A stretch of DNA of 64,000 nt, from the NCBI GenBank assembly GCA_026770025.1, contig JAMXDE010000035.1, positions 434,001 to 498,000 of the forward strand, in the 5' to 3' direction. Position 1 is the first letter of the stretch. Each line of letters begins with the position of its first letter. The notes beneath the pieces are model-generated. The model was given only the letters and a program-made list of their open reading frames with translations. It had not been told where the DNA came from and ran no database searches. Origin of the DNA: Craspedostauros australis (Eukaryota; Bacillariophyta; Bacillariophyceae; Mastogloiales; Achnanthaceae). A program made the translations under genes and the position numbers. Below are positions 48,001-57,890 of this stretch, piece by piece.

Positions 48001-49497
48001 TGGTGAGGGTGAGGTCCCACTCAAAGCCACTCGATCTTGTGGAGAGTGCAAGTACAGTTTGTTCGTTGAGACGGTATCCATAGCATGTCAATTGTCGTTT
48101 GCCGATGCTGTTGGTGACAGCGCTATGCACCATCCTTGGCCCCTTCCTCCCAATATTCATCTGGAGTGCACCCTTGCCAATGGATGGGCCGAAGGTGAAT
48201 GGTAGGTATCCAGCTCGCATGTGTGTACCCTCCAGATTGGCACCCCTGGTAGTGAGGAAGACGGTAGTGCTGTGGCAGTTGTATCCTCGATCTGTCATGA
48301 GGGTTAGATTTCGAAAAGAACCATCTGGTTCTTTTAGTTGGGTGAACAACCGATAGGTGTCGTCATCCAACCCATCTCGGCAAGCAGCCAACCCCACAAC
48401 AAGTCCAGAAGCAGACTGGACAAGAGTGTTCAGGGTTAATCTGAAGGAACGCAGAAGACGGAAACGAGACGGAGACCTGAGGTGAGGAATTGAAATATGC
48501 AATGGAGATGCCACCCCTCTGCAACAAAACACACAATGCTGTTCGTCACTTACCCATTACGATTTGCATGAGTATGTCTCATGCCAAGCAGATAGCTGCT
48601 CTCCGCACGGCTGCTGCAATGGACCTTGTCATCATCCAATGTGACAATCCGATTCGGGCAACGATGCCGAAGACAAAGAATCTCAAGCGTCAAGTTGAAA
48701 GCACTTTCCAATTCGGTCCAAACAAAGCGATGACCATTCCGAGAGACAGGGTTTCCATTGCGTCGAATACGATCCCAGAGATTGACGTAGTGCTGTCTGG
48801 CAGGAAAGCTGGGAAGCGTGGTAGTGTTGCCGCCATCGTAGAGCCGACGAACGGTGCAGCCTTCCACCATCTGTGATGTGATGGCATAGAGGAACTCCAT
48901 GTACTCAGCATATGAGAAACCCAGCCCGCTTGGGCCAAATGCACGGATGAAAATGGGAGATGTGGGGCCCAGCACATCGTGGATCAAGTCATGGGGTGTT
49001 GGCACGTATGGTGGAGACCCAGGAGGACTCTTGGGGAAGCGTTGCAAGACGGCTGTTCGCAGTGAACGAATCTCTTCCTTTGCATGGAGGAGAGCGAGCT
49101 TGTGGGCTTCTCCAACAGTCACTTTTGTTGCATGCTCATAGGCCGAGAGCACCTTCCACTCCACAGAGATCTCCCTACTCCCCTTCTTCGGAGGGAGGAC
49201 GATGCGATGGCTGTAGCCAGGAAGCGAGCACGGTTGGACTCCAAAATCGCTAACAGGATCTGGAGGCACCACTGTAGGCACCGCACCCTCGCCATCACTG
49301 TTGACACAGATGCCATCTCCTTCTTCTTCATGGGTGTGTTTGCCTGCATCACCCATTCCATCATCCAAAACTTGTCCAAAGGGATGAAGCTGCTCGGATG
49401 GAGAGACGTTGCCATGGCCGATTGTTGCAACTGGAGTGGAAGCTGTGGGCAAGTCATCATTGGCATTGGGAGCATTGGGCGGACGAGAAGATGCCAT
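45083..49497 (-). CDS. PiggyBac-like transposase with an inserted PD-(D/E)XK (YqaJ/lambda-exonuclease-like) domain
   Basis: The exon model is 49497-48554, 48518-46606 and 46479-45083 with GT-AG introns (donors GTAAGT and GTACGT) and kept frame, about 1417 residues. A disordered N-terminus leads to a helical region and the first catalytic block TLDDDKV (Asp288-290). The second is MTDRGYN (Asp391) and the third FKGGSDLM (Asp1074), matching the DDE order of piggyBac transposases. A Cys-rich end with PCVVCG and CMQCHFFAC resembles their C-terminal zinc domain. The spacing from the second to the third Asp is about 683 residues, against about 100 in the classical enzyme. The extra stretch holds GHKNEAPLMKQ (Glu820), ASVDFLA (Asp862) and VVEIKTR (Glu882, Lys884), the E-D-ExK order of YqaJ/lambda-exonuclease nucleases. 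Intron 2 placement is less certain than intron 1. Confidence 0.82.
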
Positions 49498-49790
49498 GAT
49501 GAAGGTGATGTATCGAAGAAGGCAAGCTGGAAGAAGAAGGCAGTATGGGGGATGCTGCGAATGACAAGCAAGGAGGTGCGAGGTTGGTGATGGAATGAAA
49601 TGAACCACAGCAGGCAAGGAGGTTGGAGGGGGAGGGTTGTTGCCATGCGGAGGAAAGCGAAGAAACAATGACGATGAAGAAAATCTTGGAGGAGGAGATG
49701 TCAGAACAAAAAGCTGGCAGAATTTCTTTTAGTCGAAGTATTCGACCGAAAAATCCTATCGTGGAGATTTATCACGTGGACTTGAAAATT

Positions 49791-49872
49791 GTCTCCTCAG
49801 ACCGGATTTTGGCGAACCTCCGGGTAACTTTGTCTCCTGAGCCCAAAATGGCCATTTTTGGTCTCCCCAGAC
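49791..49872. repeat. Subterminal motif cluster, right end of the piggyBac-like element
   Basis: Three copies of GTCTCC(T/C)(C/G)AG-type sequence lie at 49791, 49832 and 49861, mirroring the left end. Confidence 0.6.
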
Positions 49873-49880
49873 AGAATCTG

Positions 49881-49893
49881 TCCTCATGGATAT
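49881..49893. repeat. Right terminal inverted repeat and ATAT duplication of the piggyBac-like element
   Basis: TCCTCATGG (49881-49889) is followed by ATAT (49890-49893). Confidence 0.85.
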
Positions 49894-50356
49894 TCATCTT
49901 GTGCCCGAAGATTCCCGATTCCGCCTGTTCGTCTCAGTGTTCTGTGGTTGTGGCGTTATTTCCTGTGGGGTTCTCATTGCTTATTCCTGCCTGGTTATTT
50001 CTTGCGTCTGTCCGCCTGTCCGCCTGTCCGCCTGTCGTGTTTTCCTTGTTGCCCCGTACTCGTCTGTACCTCCGTCCCTTCATGATCTTTGCACTGCCTG
50101 TTGCCTGCTGAGAGACCTGGCTGACTGTCTTGTAAGCCGATCGCCTGTGCTCCTTCCTCCTTCTGTGCCTGCTGTGTGAGCCTGGCTGCATTCGGCATGT
50201 TAGTTCTGTTACGCGTAGCCTCCTCTTCTACTTTGGTGTGCCCTCTTAGTTCGGCGGTTGCCGCTGGTGCCGTCGGACGCTGTGTCGCCCGTCCTCTGAC
50301 CAGTTGGGTGGAATCCTTGTCAGGTCTTCCGCCCTTGCGATGCTCGTAGGGAACCC

Positions 50357-53239
50357 TCATTCTTGGCCTGCGGCCCTCTCGCCGCTGGCTGCTGAACCTG
50401 GTTTACTTGCAGCCGGTTCTTGCTGATCTTGTGGCCTCACGTTTGGCCCTTCTGTCCCACTAGGCGATAACCCGTCTTTCGCTCTGATTTTCTTCATGGG
50501 GCTTACCGCCCTGGTTGTTCCCTTTGCTGGCTCGTGGTGTGCCTTGTCATTTGCTCGGCAGGATTCTGTGCCCTGTTTTCTGGCTTGTCTTCTTGTCGTC
50601 ATGCGGGTGATTCCCGTACTCGCCGGGGGCCCCTCTGAACTGTCGTCTGACGACAAATCGACCAGGTTGACCACCTCGTCGTTGATGTCGTTTGCTCCAT
50701 TGTTACCGACGCCTACTGATCCCATGGAGACGTCTGACATAGAATCCTCGTCGGGTGCATGCTTGAAGTCGTCGTCCTTGTTGTGCTGGCTAAGCTCGCG
50801 AAGCGTCAACACGGGCTGGTCGACGTCCCTTCCTTCTGGAGCGAGGGTGTCTTCCTGACTGCCTGGGCTTGGCTTGGTTGTTCCCCCCTCGGCTTGCGGT
50901 TGCTGTTGGCCAGCCCCGGGTCCTAGGATCGCTTCCATCCACTGGGCTCGGGCTCCCGGGTCGATTACCTCCAATTTCTTCATTGCCTCCCCTACCACTC
51001 TCATAGTCTCCTTTTTTGCTTCCGGGCATTGCGATTTCATCGAAGTAATGGCGGATCTCAACAAGGCATCATTGCAGTTGTGCCAGCGATGCATTACTCC
51101 TACGGACCCGTGGTCCCTGTCCATTGTCTTAGGGATGGTGCCAAAGTCAATGGCAAATGTCATCTTTGCCTTGCCATCCTCTTGCTCCTGGCTGTCCTCA
51201 CTGTCTGGTTTCTGTAACCCCATGCTTGCGTACCACTCGTCATCCACTTGTTTCTTTCTTTTATCTCGCTCCGCGCCGGCTCTGACCACTTCACTGTGCA
51301 TGGTCATCTCGTAGCTTGTGTTTGCGTCCCAGATATAGTCTGTAAACCAGGTTGCTGCCTTGCCTCCACAGTACTTGTATAGGACGGTTGGCAGCAGTGG
51401 GATGATCAAGCTTGCCTCGTCTGCCACGTCCTGACTGTACACGAACACCGTGTCGCCCCAGTTCCTTCCATTTTCGACTGCCAGGAACAGGGCCGACCCA
51501 TCTTTGTCCCCTGAGGTGGACATGAGCTTGGAGAGCATGTTGCGTAGTGAGACCTTGTTCTTGGGCTCGACATAGTCTAGTCTGTGGATGAACGACACGA
51601 TGGTGGTCTTCGTGTTGGCCAGGAACTCCTTCTGTTTCTTTTTGTACATCATGGCGTTTCGGCGGTCTTCGTGAGTCGCCGGACGTTGTTCGTCGGTCAG
51701 ATCTGAAATGAATCGGAGCCGTTTGCCTAGGATCCTATTCTTCCCGGCAGCGAACAGCTTTCCCATCAGTTGTTCACACTTGATGGAATCTTCTTTGCTT
51801 GCCAGTATGTGCGCGGCGTAGACTTGGTCCTCCTTTTTCACTTTCTCATATTTGTCGAGCTTGATGGCTTGCATTCGGATGCCTACCTTTACCTTGGCTT
51901 TTGTCATCTCCTCTAGGCCATTGATGGCTTCTGTGAGGTCGCTGCAGTTGGTGGATCTGTGGCTGGCACAGAACCATCCTACTGGTACTTCCTCGCGCGC
52001 CTGGACTGTACATTTGGAGAACATGATGTCATTGTCCAGCAAGTGTCCGCCGTCCTGCAGTTCTGCCCACTCCTTGTTGTGGGAGAAGTAGAACCTGCAC
52101 CAGGTCTGCTTCCCTGCCTTCGTGTATATTTTGTTCACGTAGTTCCTGGCTTTGGAGATGGATGTCACTTTGTCGCTGCTGGCCGTTAAGCCTGGGCCTT
52201 TCCCGTCCCATCGATGAATGACCAACTCCGGGTCTTGCGAGAATAGGTGCTCCATCATCATTGCTAGTGCTTCGGTGACCTCTTTCTCAACTGCCTTGTC
52301 TTTCCCTTTCAGGGTTGGGCTTCGGAATGTACAGTACGTACTGAAAGCTTTTCCCAGTGCCTCATTGACATTGTGCTTATACTCTCGTTTCACCAAAGGC
52401 TTGCTCAGGAAAAATTGGTCTGCTGGCATGAGGGTGTCTTCCTTGTCTGCCGATTTTGGAGTTGTCTTCAGTGCTTCTGCAAAGGTGAGCTTGCCGGTCT
52501 TGTACGGGTTGCTGGTTGGGTTGGCTTGCTTCTTCTTTTCGTCTTTGGTGGTGTTCTTTTGGCTGGGTGTTTTGGTTGCCTGGTTGGTATTGTGTTTCTG
52601 TGCTGTTTGCTGCTTCATTTTGATGGTGGCCTTCTTCTCTGGTGTTGTTGTTGTTTGGCTGGGTGATTCGACCTTTCTTTGTTTCTCTGGTGACTCCTGC
52701 TGTTCGGTCGTGTTGACTATCCTTGCTGCTATCCACAGGTTGGTCAGGATGCTGCCGATGATGCTACCTTCATTCCAAAAGGATGGTGGAAACACTTCTG
52801 CTCGTGTGGCTAGCAACCTTGCCTCCGTCTGTTGCACCTTCTGGTTTGTTGCTGCGTCCCAGTGGCATGCCCTTCCTTTAGTAAACACGGTAATCCACTC
52901 TTCCAACGTCTCCAGATCGCCTCTTTTGCTGTCCAGGTATTGGCGGATCGTGTTCCATGCCATGTTGATTGAGTCGCCTCCTCCGACACATTCCTGGTAC
53001 AGCTTGGCGCTGCTCACCGCCATTTTTCGTTTGGCTTCCCGTTCTTCCTCCGCTGTCCACACCGCCTGTTTTTCAGCGATGCCATCTTCGGGCGCCTTCA
53101 GCGCCGTAACTCCACCAAAATTCACTTGTTTCTTGCGCGGTTTTCCGCTTGGCAACCCTACTTGCTTGCCTTGCTTGGTTGGCGTCATGATACTCTTGGA
53201 CCACTTCGTCTGCTTTTTAAATTTTATGTTTTCTGTCAT
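50357..53239 (-). CDS. LINE ORF1 protein (960 aa)
   Basis: It starts at an ATG at 53239, about 130 bases inside the 5' end of the LINE. The first 270 residues are basic and low-complexity (Lys/Thr/Gln-rich), fitting nucleic-acid binding. Residues about 280-740 form a globular part with no motif I can name. It includes a conserved-looking AIDFGTIPKTMDRDHGSVGV and RWHNCNDALLRSAITS. The C-terminus is Asp/Ser then Pro/Gly-rich. There is no zinc knuckle. ORF1 proteins of LINEs bind the element RNA and act as chaperones in the RNP; that role is assumed from position. No stop or frameshift interrupts it. ORF2 originally began about 460 bases downstream, at the spot where the DNA transposon inserted. 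Confidence 0.82.
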   Translation of the reverse strand: MTENIKFKKQTKWSKSIMTPTKQGKQVGLPSGKPRKKQVNFGGVTALKAPEDGIAEKQAVWTAEEEREAKRKMAVSSAKLYQECVGGGDSINMAWNTIRQYLDSKRGDLETLEEWITVFTKGRACHWDAATNQKVQQTEARLLATRAEVFPPSFWNEGSIIGSILTNLWIAARIVNTTEQQESPEKQRKVESPSQTTTTPEKKATIKMKQQTAQKHNTNQATKTPSQKNTTKDEKKKQANPTSNPYKTGKLTFAEALKTTPKSADKEDTLMPADQFFLSKPLVKREYKHNVNEALGKAFSTYCTFRSPTLKGKDKAVEKEVTEALAMMMEHLFSQDPELVIHRWDGKGPGLTASSDKVTSISKARNYVNKIYTKAGKQTWCRFYFSHNKEWAELQDGGHLLDNDIMFSKCTVQAREEVPVGWFCASHRSTNCSDLTEAINGLEEMTKAKVKVGIRMQAIKLDKYEKVKKEDQVYAAHILASKEDSIKCEQLMGKLFAAGKNRILGKRLRFISDLTDEQRPATHEDRRNAMMYKKKQKEFLANTKTTIVSFIHRLDYVEPKNKVSLRNMLSKLMSTSGDKDGSALFLAVENGRNWGDTVFVYSQDVADEASLIIPLLPTVLYKYCGGKAATWFTDYIWDANTSYEMTMHSEVVRAGAERDKRKKQVDDEWYASMGLQKPDSEDSQEQEDGKAKMTFAIDFGTIPKTMDRDHGSVGVMHRWHNCNDALLRSAITSMKSQCPEAKKETMRVVGEAMKKLEVIDPGARAQWMEAILGPGAGQQQPQAEGGTTKPSPGSQEDTLAPEGRDVDQPVLTLRELSQHNKDDDFKHAPDEDSMSDVSMGSVGVGNNGANDINDEVVNLVDLSSDDSSEGPPASTGITRMTTRRQARKQGTESCRANDKAHHEPAKGTTRAVSPMKKIRAKDGLSPSGTEGPNVRPQDQQEPAASKPGSAASGERAAGQE

Positions 53240-53368
53240 TGGTGAATGCGTACGTCCGCGAGTTCCAAAACCGTTGGCGATAACCGTAGGTTTCAGTACT
53301 GACTCTTACGCGGATTCAAAACCTACTGGGTCTACACACGCCTTTTTAATTCAGCGATTCCAGAAGAG

Positions 53369-53386
53369 CCTCGCAGCGTCCAGTCA
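53369..53386. repeat. LINE target-site duplication, 5' side
   Basis: Exact 18-bp copy of 38715-38732, next to the LINE 5' end. Confidence 0.95.
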
Positions 53387-53524
53387 AGCACCTCCGCATT
53401 TGCCATACTCCCGTACGAGCAACAACACATGGGATAAATCTTGCGATCCAGAAATGGAGTAGCCAAGCAAGCGTGCGCGATCGCCACAGAGTAACAGCCA
53501 CATTGGTGTGATACCATATAGTAG

Positions 53525-53967
53525 TTGCAGGGGCATCGCCGATGTTCGGCATCCTGTTCTGCGAGCCATGAGTGTCTTGCGCGCGGCGAGATGCTTCGTG
53601 GGATCCGTCAGCGAAGGAGAGAGGCAGCGGGTGGCCAGTGGTGGGAATGCCCATTCATTTGCTACATCATGCCACGAATGGCGAGCGGTTTGGCCACCAT
53701 CTCTTCCGATTCCCGCAAGATTCTTCTTTCCGCGTTGGATGAATTGCGGTCGACTCCCCCAGCCTCACCGGACTTCAAATCCAAAGAAGTGCTGTGATAC
53801 TCTACTCAGCGACCACCGAGTACTGGGTCATGCTAGTACAGGATCCTGTCTCAGTCTTTCCGTACGCGTGGACGACACACAGTGAGACGGCGCGATTCTC
53901 AGCATTCATGACGGCGATGAAATATTTGGAGAAGACGCTGCCAGTCTTCCCTCCGGCGCGGCAGTAG
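53525..53967 (+). pseudogene. Frame-broken coding remnant, unknown family
   Basis: Two plus-strand frames have coding-like sequence that joins only with a frame change. 53525-53797 ends in SALDELRSTPPASPDFKSKE. After about 53790 another frame reads ILYSATTEYWVMLVQDP through FSAFMTAMKYLEKTLPVFP to a stop near 53967. They may be exons of a small gene or a decayed copy. I do not recognise the family. The remaining bases of 53387-54424 show nothing else. Confidence 0.3.
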
Positions 53968-54424
53968 GAGTATCGGCGTGAATACGGGTGGAGTATCAGT
54001 GCAACGGAAGACGAGCCCAAGAATGATCCGTTCATTCCGTCATTCAATCATTCAATGATTGATTGATTGAATGAAAACAATTGTATTCACAGACCCAACG
54101 ACAGCCTGAACACAACTTGTATGGTACATTCCCCAGGAGTATCAGCGGAGAATCACCGCGAAGTTGATCGTGCTGAACCACGAGCACATCCCAATAATCG
54201 TACAGACAACACATCGTGCCAAGGTGATGACAAAGACAACACAGTCGCATTGGCACGCCGTGGCGTGAAGGAACAGCACAACTTCCATTCCTTTTGGCCG
54301 GATCACGCTCATCCACCGCCACATCTCGTCTCATAAACACAGCGTCCTGCTCTGCAACCTCTTCCAACATCACACTGTCCTCCATCACGCCCTCGCTTCT
54401 TGCGTTCTTCACATCAATTATACG

Positions 54425-56110
54425 ATGGACGACATCCATCACCACCACCACCACCACGATGTCACCCCTCCTCTCCAAGAACCAACGCCGAGACATGCCG
54501 ACAATCCAAATGCTCTCAATCAAGATCTCTTTCGTGCCGTCCAACAGGGCGATTCGGATGCTGTAGACGCACTGACAATGCAGCTCCGCAACGCTTCCAT
54601 CAGTACCATCAAGGACGGATCTGGAAGGAGTCTCCTTCATCTCGCATGCCTTGAAGGGCATCTGGACATCGTCAAGAGTCTCATGACATCTTCCTCGGCA
54701 GATACCACCATCAATGCTCAGGATGCTCTCGGCAACACCGCACTGCACGCTGCATGCTTGCAGGGTCATCTCGAGATTGTGAGACACTGGATGGGAGCTG
54801 CTGGCGTGGATACCAGCATCCGAAACAACGACGGTAACTCCGCATTCCAGCTTGCGTACGAAAATGGTCACACTGAGGTCGCCGAGTGCATGGTGGAGTT
54901 ATGTGAGCCGTACGCAGGTCGAGCCAACCCTGCCATTGTGGATGCGTTCCATCTTGCATCCTCAAAGGGGGATCTACAGATGGTGGAGAGATTGGTGGAA
55001 GCACACAAGCGGACCGTCCACACCAAAGACGAGAATGGCGAAACACCCCTCCATTGCGCGTGCTCAAATGGCCATCTGGATGTTGTGAAGCTTTTGGTGG
55101 AATCAGGCAAAGCAAACGTCGATGCCAGAAGCAACCATCGTCACACTCCGCTGCATTGTGCAGGTTTCAACGGGCACATCGAGGTTGTCAGATACATCGT
55201 GAAGTACACCAAAGCAAATCTCCATGCCAAAAGTCAGAGTGGCCACACTCTGCTTCATTGGGCTTGTATCGGGGGCCACTTAGAGATTGTGAAGAGTTTG
55301 GCGGAGGCGTGCAAGACAGACAAGGCGAATGCCTACATGCTAGCTGAGAATGGTCCCACTCCACTTCATCACGCAACTCTTCATGGTCATTTGGACATTG
55401 TGAAATACCTGGTGGAATCGGGGAACGCTGATACCAATGCACAAACCAACGACGGTGGCACTGCGCTCCATGATGCATGTTCCACCGGCCATTTGGACAT
55501 TGTGAAATACTTGGTGAAATCGGGAAATGCAAACGTCAACGTGAAAAGGGCCAACGGCTTCATAAGCGACACTCCGCTTGACCTCTCGCTTGCCAACAAC
55601 CACTTCGAAATTGCAAAGTATCTCGTGGAAGCTACCGATGCTGATATCAACAGCAAATCCGGACGTTTTCAACGCGAGACCCTACTTCACCGAGCATGTT
55701 CAGCAGGAAGTTTGGAAGTGGTCAAGTCGTTGGTGGTATCGGGCAAGGCTGACTTCACAGTACGGTGCCCCTCTGGTGACACTGCTCTTCACAAGGCGTG
55801 CTCCAAAAACCACATAGAGATCGTCGATTTCATCTTGGGATCAGCCAACTCAAATGCCCAGGTCGAGTTGAAGACCGAGTTTGGTCTCACTCCGCTTCTC
55901 TCTGCAATTCAACGTGACTACTTGGTGATGGTGAAGCATTTGGTTGAAAGATGGAATGCAGATGTCAATGTTCAGAGTCGTGGATATTGCTCTGCACTAT
56001 CCATGGCATGCGACAAATGCCGTTGGGATATTGCCATGTACATCTGTCAGGAATCGGGGGTACGACTTTGCAAAGATACCTTGTTCTACCGCAGCTCCCA
56101 TGGGGACTGA
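54425..56110 (+). CDS. Ankyrin-repeat protein, 14 repeats
   Basis: A 561-residue protein from the ATG at 54425. It opens with MDDI and a run of seven histidines, followed by about 35 unordered residues. From about residue 60 to the end, fourteen ankyrin units of 33-38 residues follow one another, with TPLHxAC at the first helix and HLDIVKYLVESG at the second. The later units (TPLDLSL, TPLLSAI, SALSMAC) are more divergent. No other domain, signal or membrane segment is present, so it is a pure protein-binding solenoid in the cytosol or nucleus. A truncated relative lies 0.7 kb downstream on the same strand. Confidence 0.85.
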   Translation: MDDIHHHHHHHDVTPPLQEPTPRHADNPNALNQDLFRAVQQGDSDAVDALTMQLRNASISTIKDGSGRSLLHLACLEGHLDIVKSLMTSSSADTTINAQDALGNTALHAACLQGHLEIVRHWMGAAGVDTSIRNNDGNSAFQLAYENGHTEVAECMVELCEPYAGRANPAIVDAFHLASSKGDLQMVERLVEAHKRTVHTKDENGETPLHCACSNGHLDVVKLLVESGKANVDARSNHRHTPLHCAGFNGHIEVVRYIVKYTKANLHAKSQSGHTLLHWACIGGHLEIVKSLAEACKTDKANAYMLAENGPTPLHHATLHGHLDIVKYLVESGNADTNAQTNDGGTALHDACSTGHLDIVKYLVKSGNANVNVKRANGFISDTPLDLSLANNHFEIAKYLVEATDADINSKSGRFQRETLLHRACSAGSLEVVKSLVVSGKADFTVRCPSGDTALHKACSKNHIEIVDFILGSANSNAQVELKTEFGLTPLLSAIQRDYLVMVKHLVERWNADVNVQSRGYCSALSMACDKCRWDIAMYICQESGVRLCKDTLFYRSSHGD

Positions 56111-56828
56111 CTGGAACCATGATGGTATAATATTCAAAGATACCCATGATTGCCGCAACCCCCAATAGCATCCTCCAGACAAACCGTAACGCAACAATCG
56201 AGCAGCTGCACTCAGACAGCCCAATGGCCTTACCTGTCTTATGCGACATCCAAGCATCCTCATCCAGTGGCCTACCCGGCCATGTCCCGATAACGGTCGG
56301 GAACAGCGAGATCTATGGCAACAACAATACATCAGCCCATGAGTGAATCGAGTGAACGCGACTACCAATATATCTGAACAAGTCAACGTGTCCCTGAGAA
56401 CCTAATGTGAGAAAGCGAAACAGAGGCGATCCCTATTCACCCAAGACCACGATTGAGACGACAATAAGTTCCAAAGATTCAAAGGCAACCATCGAGATGA
56501 CCGAAAAGAAGGAATTGAAATGACACGAACCGAAGTGGGACCAGTGAGGTGACATGAGACCGAAGGTGAGGTACCTACAGGTCTACGAGTATGAACTTGA
56601 TGAATGTAGGTGCTCACCAATATCTAGCCAAGCAGGCGATGAATCACCATGGACGGATGATGCAGATGCAGATGCAAGGAGCCATGCCCGAGAGTGTAAC
56701 CATGGGCAGCCACCGCGGATCATGCTTGCTATGGAATTGGAATCGAAAGGAGATGAGCAGATTGTGCTCACAGTTCTAAAACGGTACAGACTGATAACAG
56801 ATTAGTCTACTACTATAACCCCGGATTT
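56111..56828. other. Spacer between two ankyrin ORFs
   Basis: No gene is supported. The frame of the downstream ankyrin copy is open only from 56757. The residues before about 56829 do not fit an ankyrin repeat, so the repeat similarity begins near there. Confidence 0.4.
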
Positions 56829-57890
56829 CCAACATACATCTTGAAATCAACAAGTGTAACCATCAATGCCAAAACCCGGAATGGTGAAAATGCACTTCAT
56901 CATGCGTGCAAGCGTGGTCATTTGGCAACAGTGAAAGGTTTGCTGGGATCAGGCAAGATCAATATCAATGATTGTGTCGATCGCTCTGGCACTGCCCTCC
57001 ACATGGCATGCTCGGGGGGTCATACAGATGTTGTGAAGTACATCTTGGAATGCACCGACGTGGACGTCAACCTCCGAGACCACGATGGCAAATCTCCACT
57101 TCATGTTGCATGCGACATGGGTCAGTATTGCATCGTGAAGGTGCTGGTGGAATCATGCGAGGCAGACATCGAGGCAATAGACTCGGAATATTGGACTCCA
57201 CTTCATCATGCATGTTCCAAAGGCAATCTTGAGATCGTGAAGTATCTCTTGGAATCCTGCAACGCGAGCTTGAAGATCAGAGGTTGCTTCAGTTGCAATA
57301 CTCCATTTCTTCGCCCAGGTTTTTCCAATAGCACGGAGGTTTGGAGGTACCTACTCGAATCAACCAACGCAAACATCAACGTACAAGACGAAACAGGCAA
57401 TACCCAGCTTCATCATGCTTGCATGAGCGGCAACATCGACATTGTCAAATACATCTTGGAATCAACAGATGCAATTCCTGACGCCCGAAACGCAGCCGGT
57501 GATACTCCACTTCATCTCGCAAGTTATCATGGCAACAAAAGCACGGTGAAGTACTTGATTGAGTCCGAATTCGCAGATATCCACGCCAGAAATCGGAACG
57601 GAGACACCGCCCTTCATCATGCGTGCTCATGTTTGCGCGAGTCTGACACCATAGAGGTTGTCAAATACATTGTGAAGTTCACAAGCGCGAACGTCAACTG
57701 CCAGAACGAGATAGGCGATACCCCATTGCACATGGCAGCTTCGTGTGGGCAGTTGGAGACCGTCTGGTACCTAGTGGAATCGTGCGATGCAGATCTTGAT
57801 ATTCCCAACGACGACGGTGATACTCCAGCGAAGCTCTCTCTACGCAGAGGCCATTCGGGAATTCACTCCTACTTGGTAGACCGCTCATGA
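56829..57890 (+). pseudogene. N-terminally truncated ankyrin-repeat copy, 10 repeats
   Basis: The frame begins in the middle of a repeat (TYILKSTSVTINAKTRNG) after a stop at 56754-56756 and has no ATG before the second full unit near 57003. About ten ankyrin units follow (ALHHACKRGHL, TALHMACSGGH, TPLHHACSKGN and so on), one of them degraded (CNTPFLRPGF). It ends in a normal stop at 57888-57890. It is probably the 3' part of a duplicated ankyrin gene. A missing upstream exon is the alternative; a possible donor sits at 56606 but I could not build a convincing join. Confidence 0.6.

Larger units (their letters stand above)
44628..49889 (-). mobile_element. 5262-bp piggyBac-like DNA transposon nested in the LINE
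   Basis: The ends are CCATGAGGA and its inverse TCCTCATGG, flanked on both sides by ATAT. Removing the element and one ATAT restores an ATG-led LINE ORF2 in frame. Both ends carry copies of a GTCTCCT(C/G)AG-type sequence (44665-44676, 44704-44717, 49791-49803, 49832-49841, 49861-49872) that could be transposase binding sites. A single spliced transposase gene fills the interior. A four-base target duplication fits piggyBac elements, but ATAT instead of TTAA is unusual. The coding region shows no stop or frameshift after splicing, so the element may be autonomous. Confidence 0.88.
38733..53368 (-). mobile_element. Full-length LINE (APE-RT-RNase H type), interrupted by a DNA transposon
   Basis: The minus-strand element starts at 53368 with a leader of about 130 bases. 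ORF1 lies at 53239-50357 and ORF2 at 44631-39187. It ends in a (TTA)6 tail (minus strand) and is bounded by an exact 18-bp direct repeat. Without the 5262-bp insertion and its 4-bp duplication the element is 9370 bp. ORF2 has an apurinic endonuclease domain, reverse transcriptase, RNase H and a CCHC-like knuckle, an order known from the I-like LINE clades. It inserts by target-primed reverse transcription. The intact ends and long ORFs suggest a fairly recent insertion. Confidence 0.92.

Noticed and set aside
44624-49893. Larger inverted repeat including ATAT (ATATCCATGAGGA) as element end
   Set aside because: ATAT is its own reverse complement. Treating it as the duplicated target restores the LINE frame, so it was assigned to the target.
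52218-53462. 414-codon plus-strand ORF
   Set aside because: Antisense to LINE ORF1; Cys/Phe/Val-rich composition is the complement of the Lys/Thr-rich ORF1. Only its last part, past 53387, is of interest as flanking DNA.
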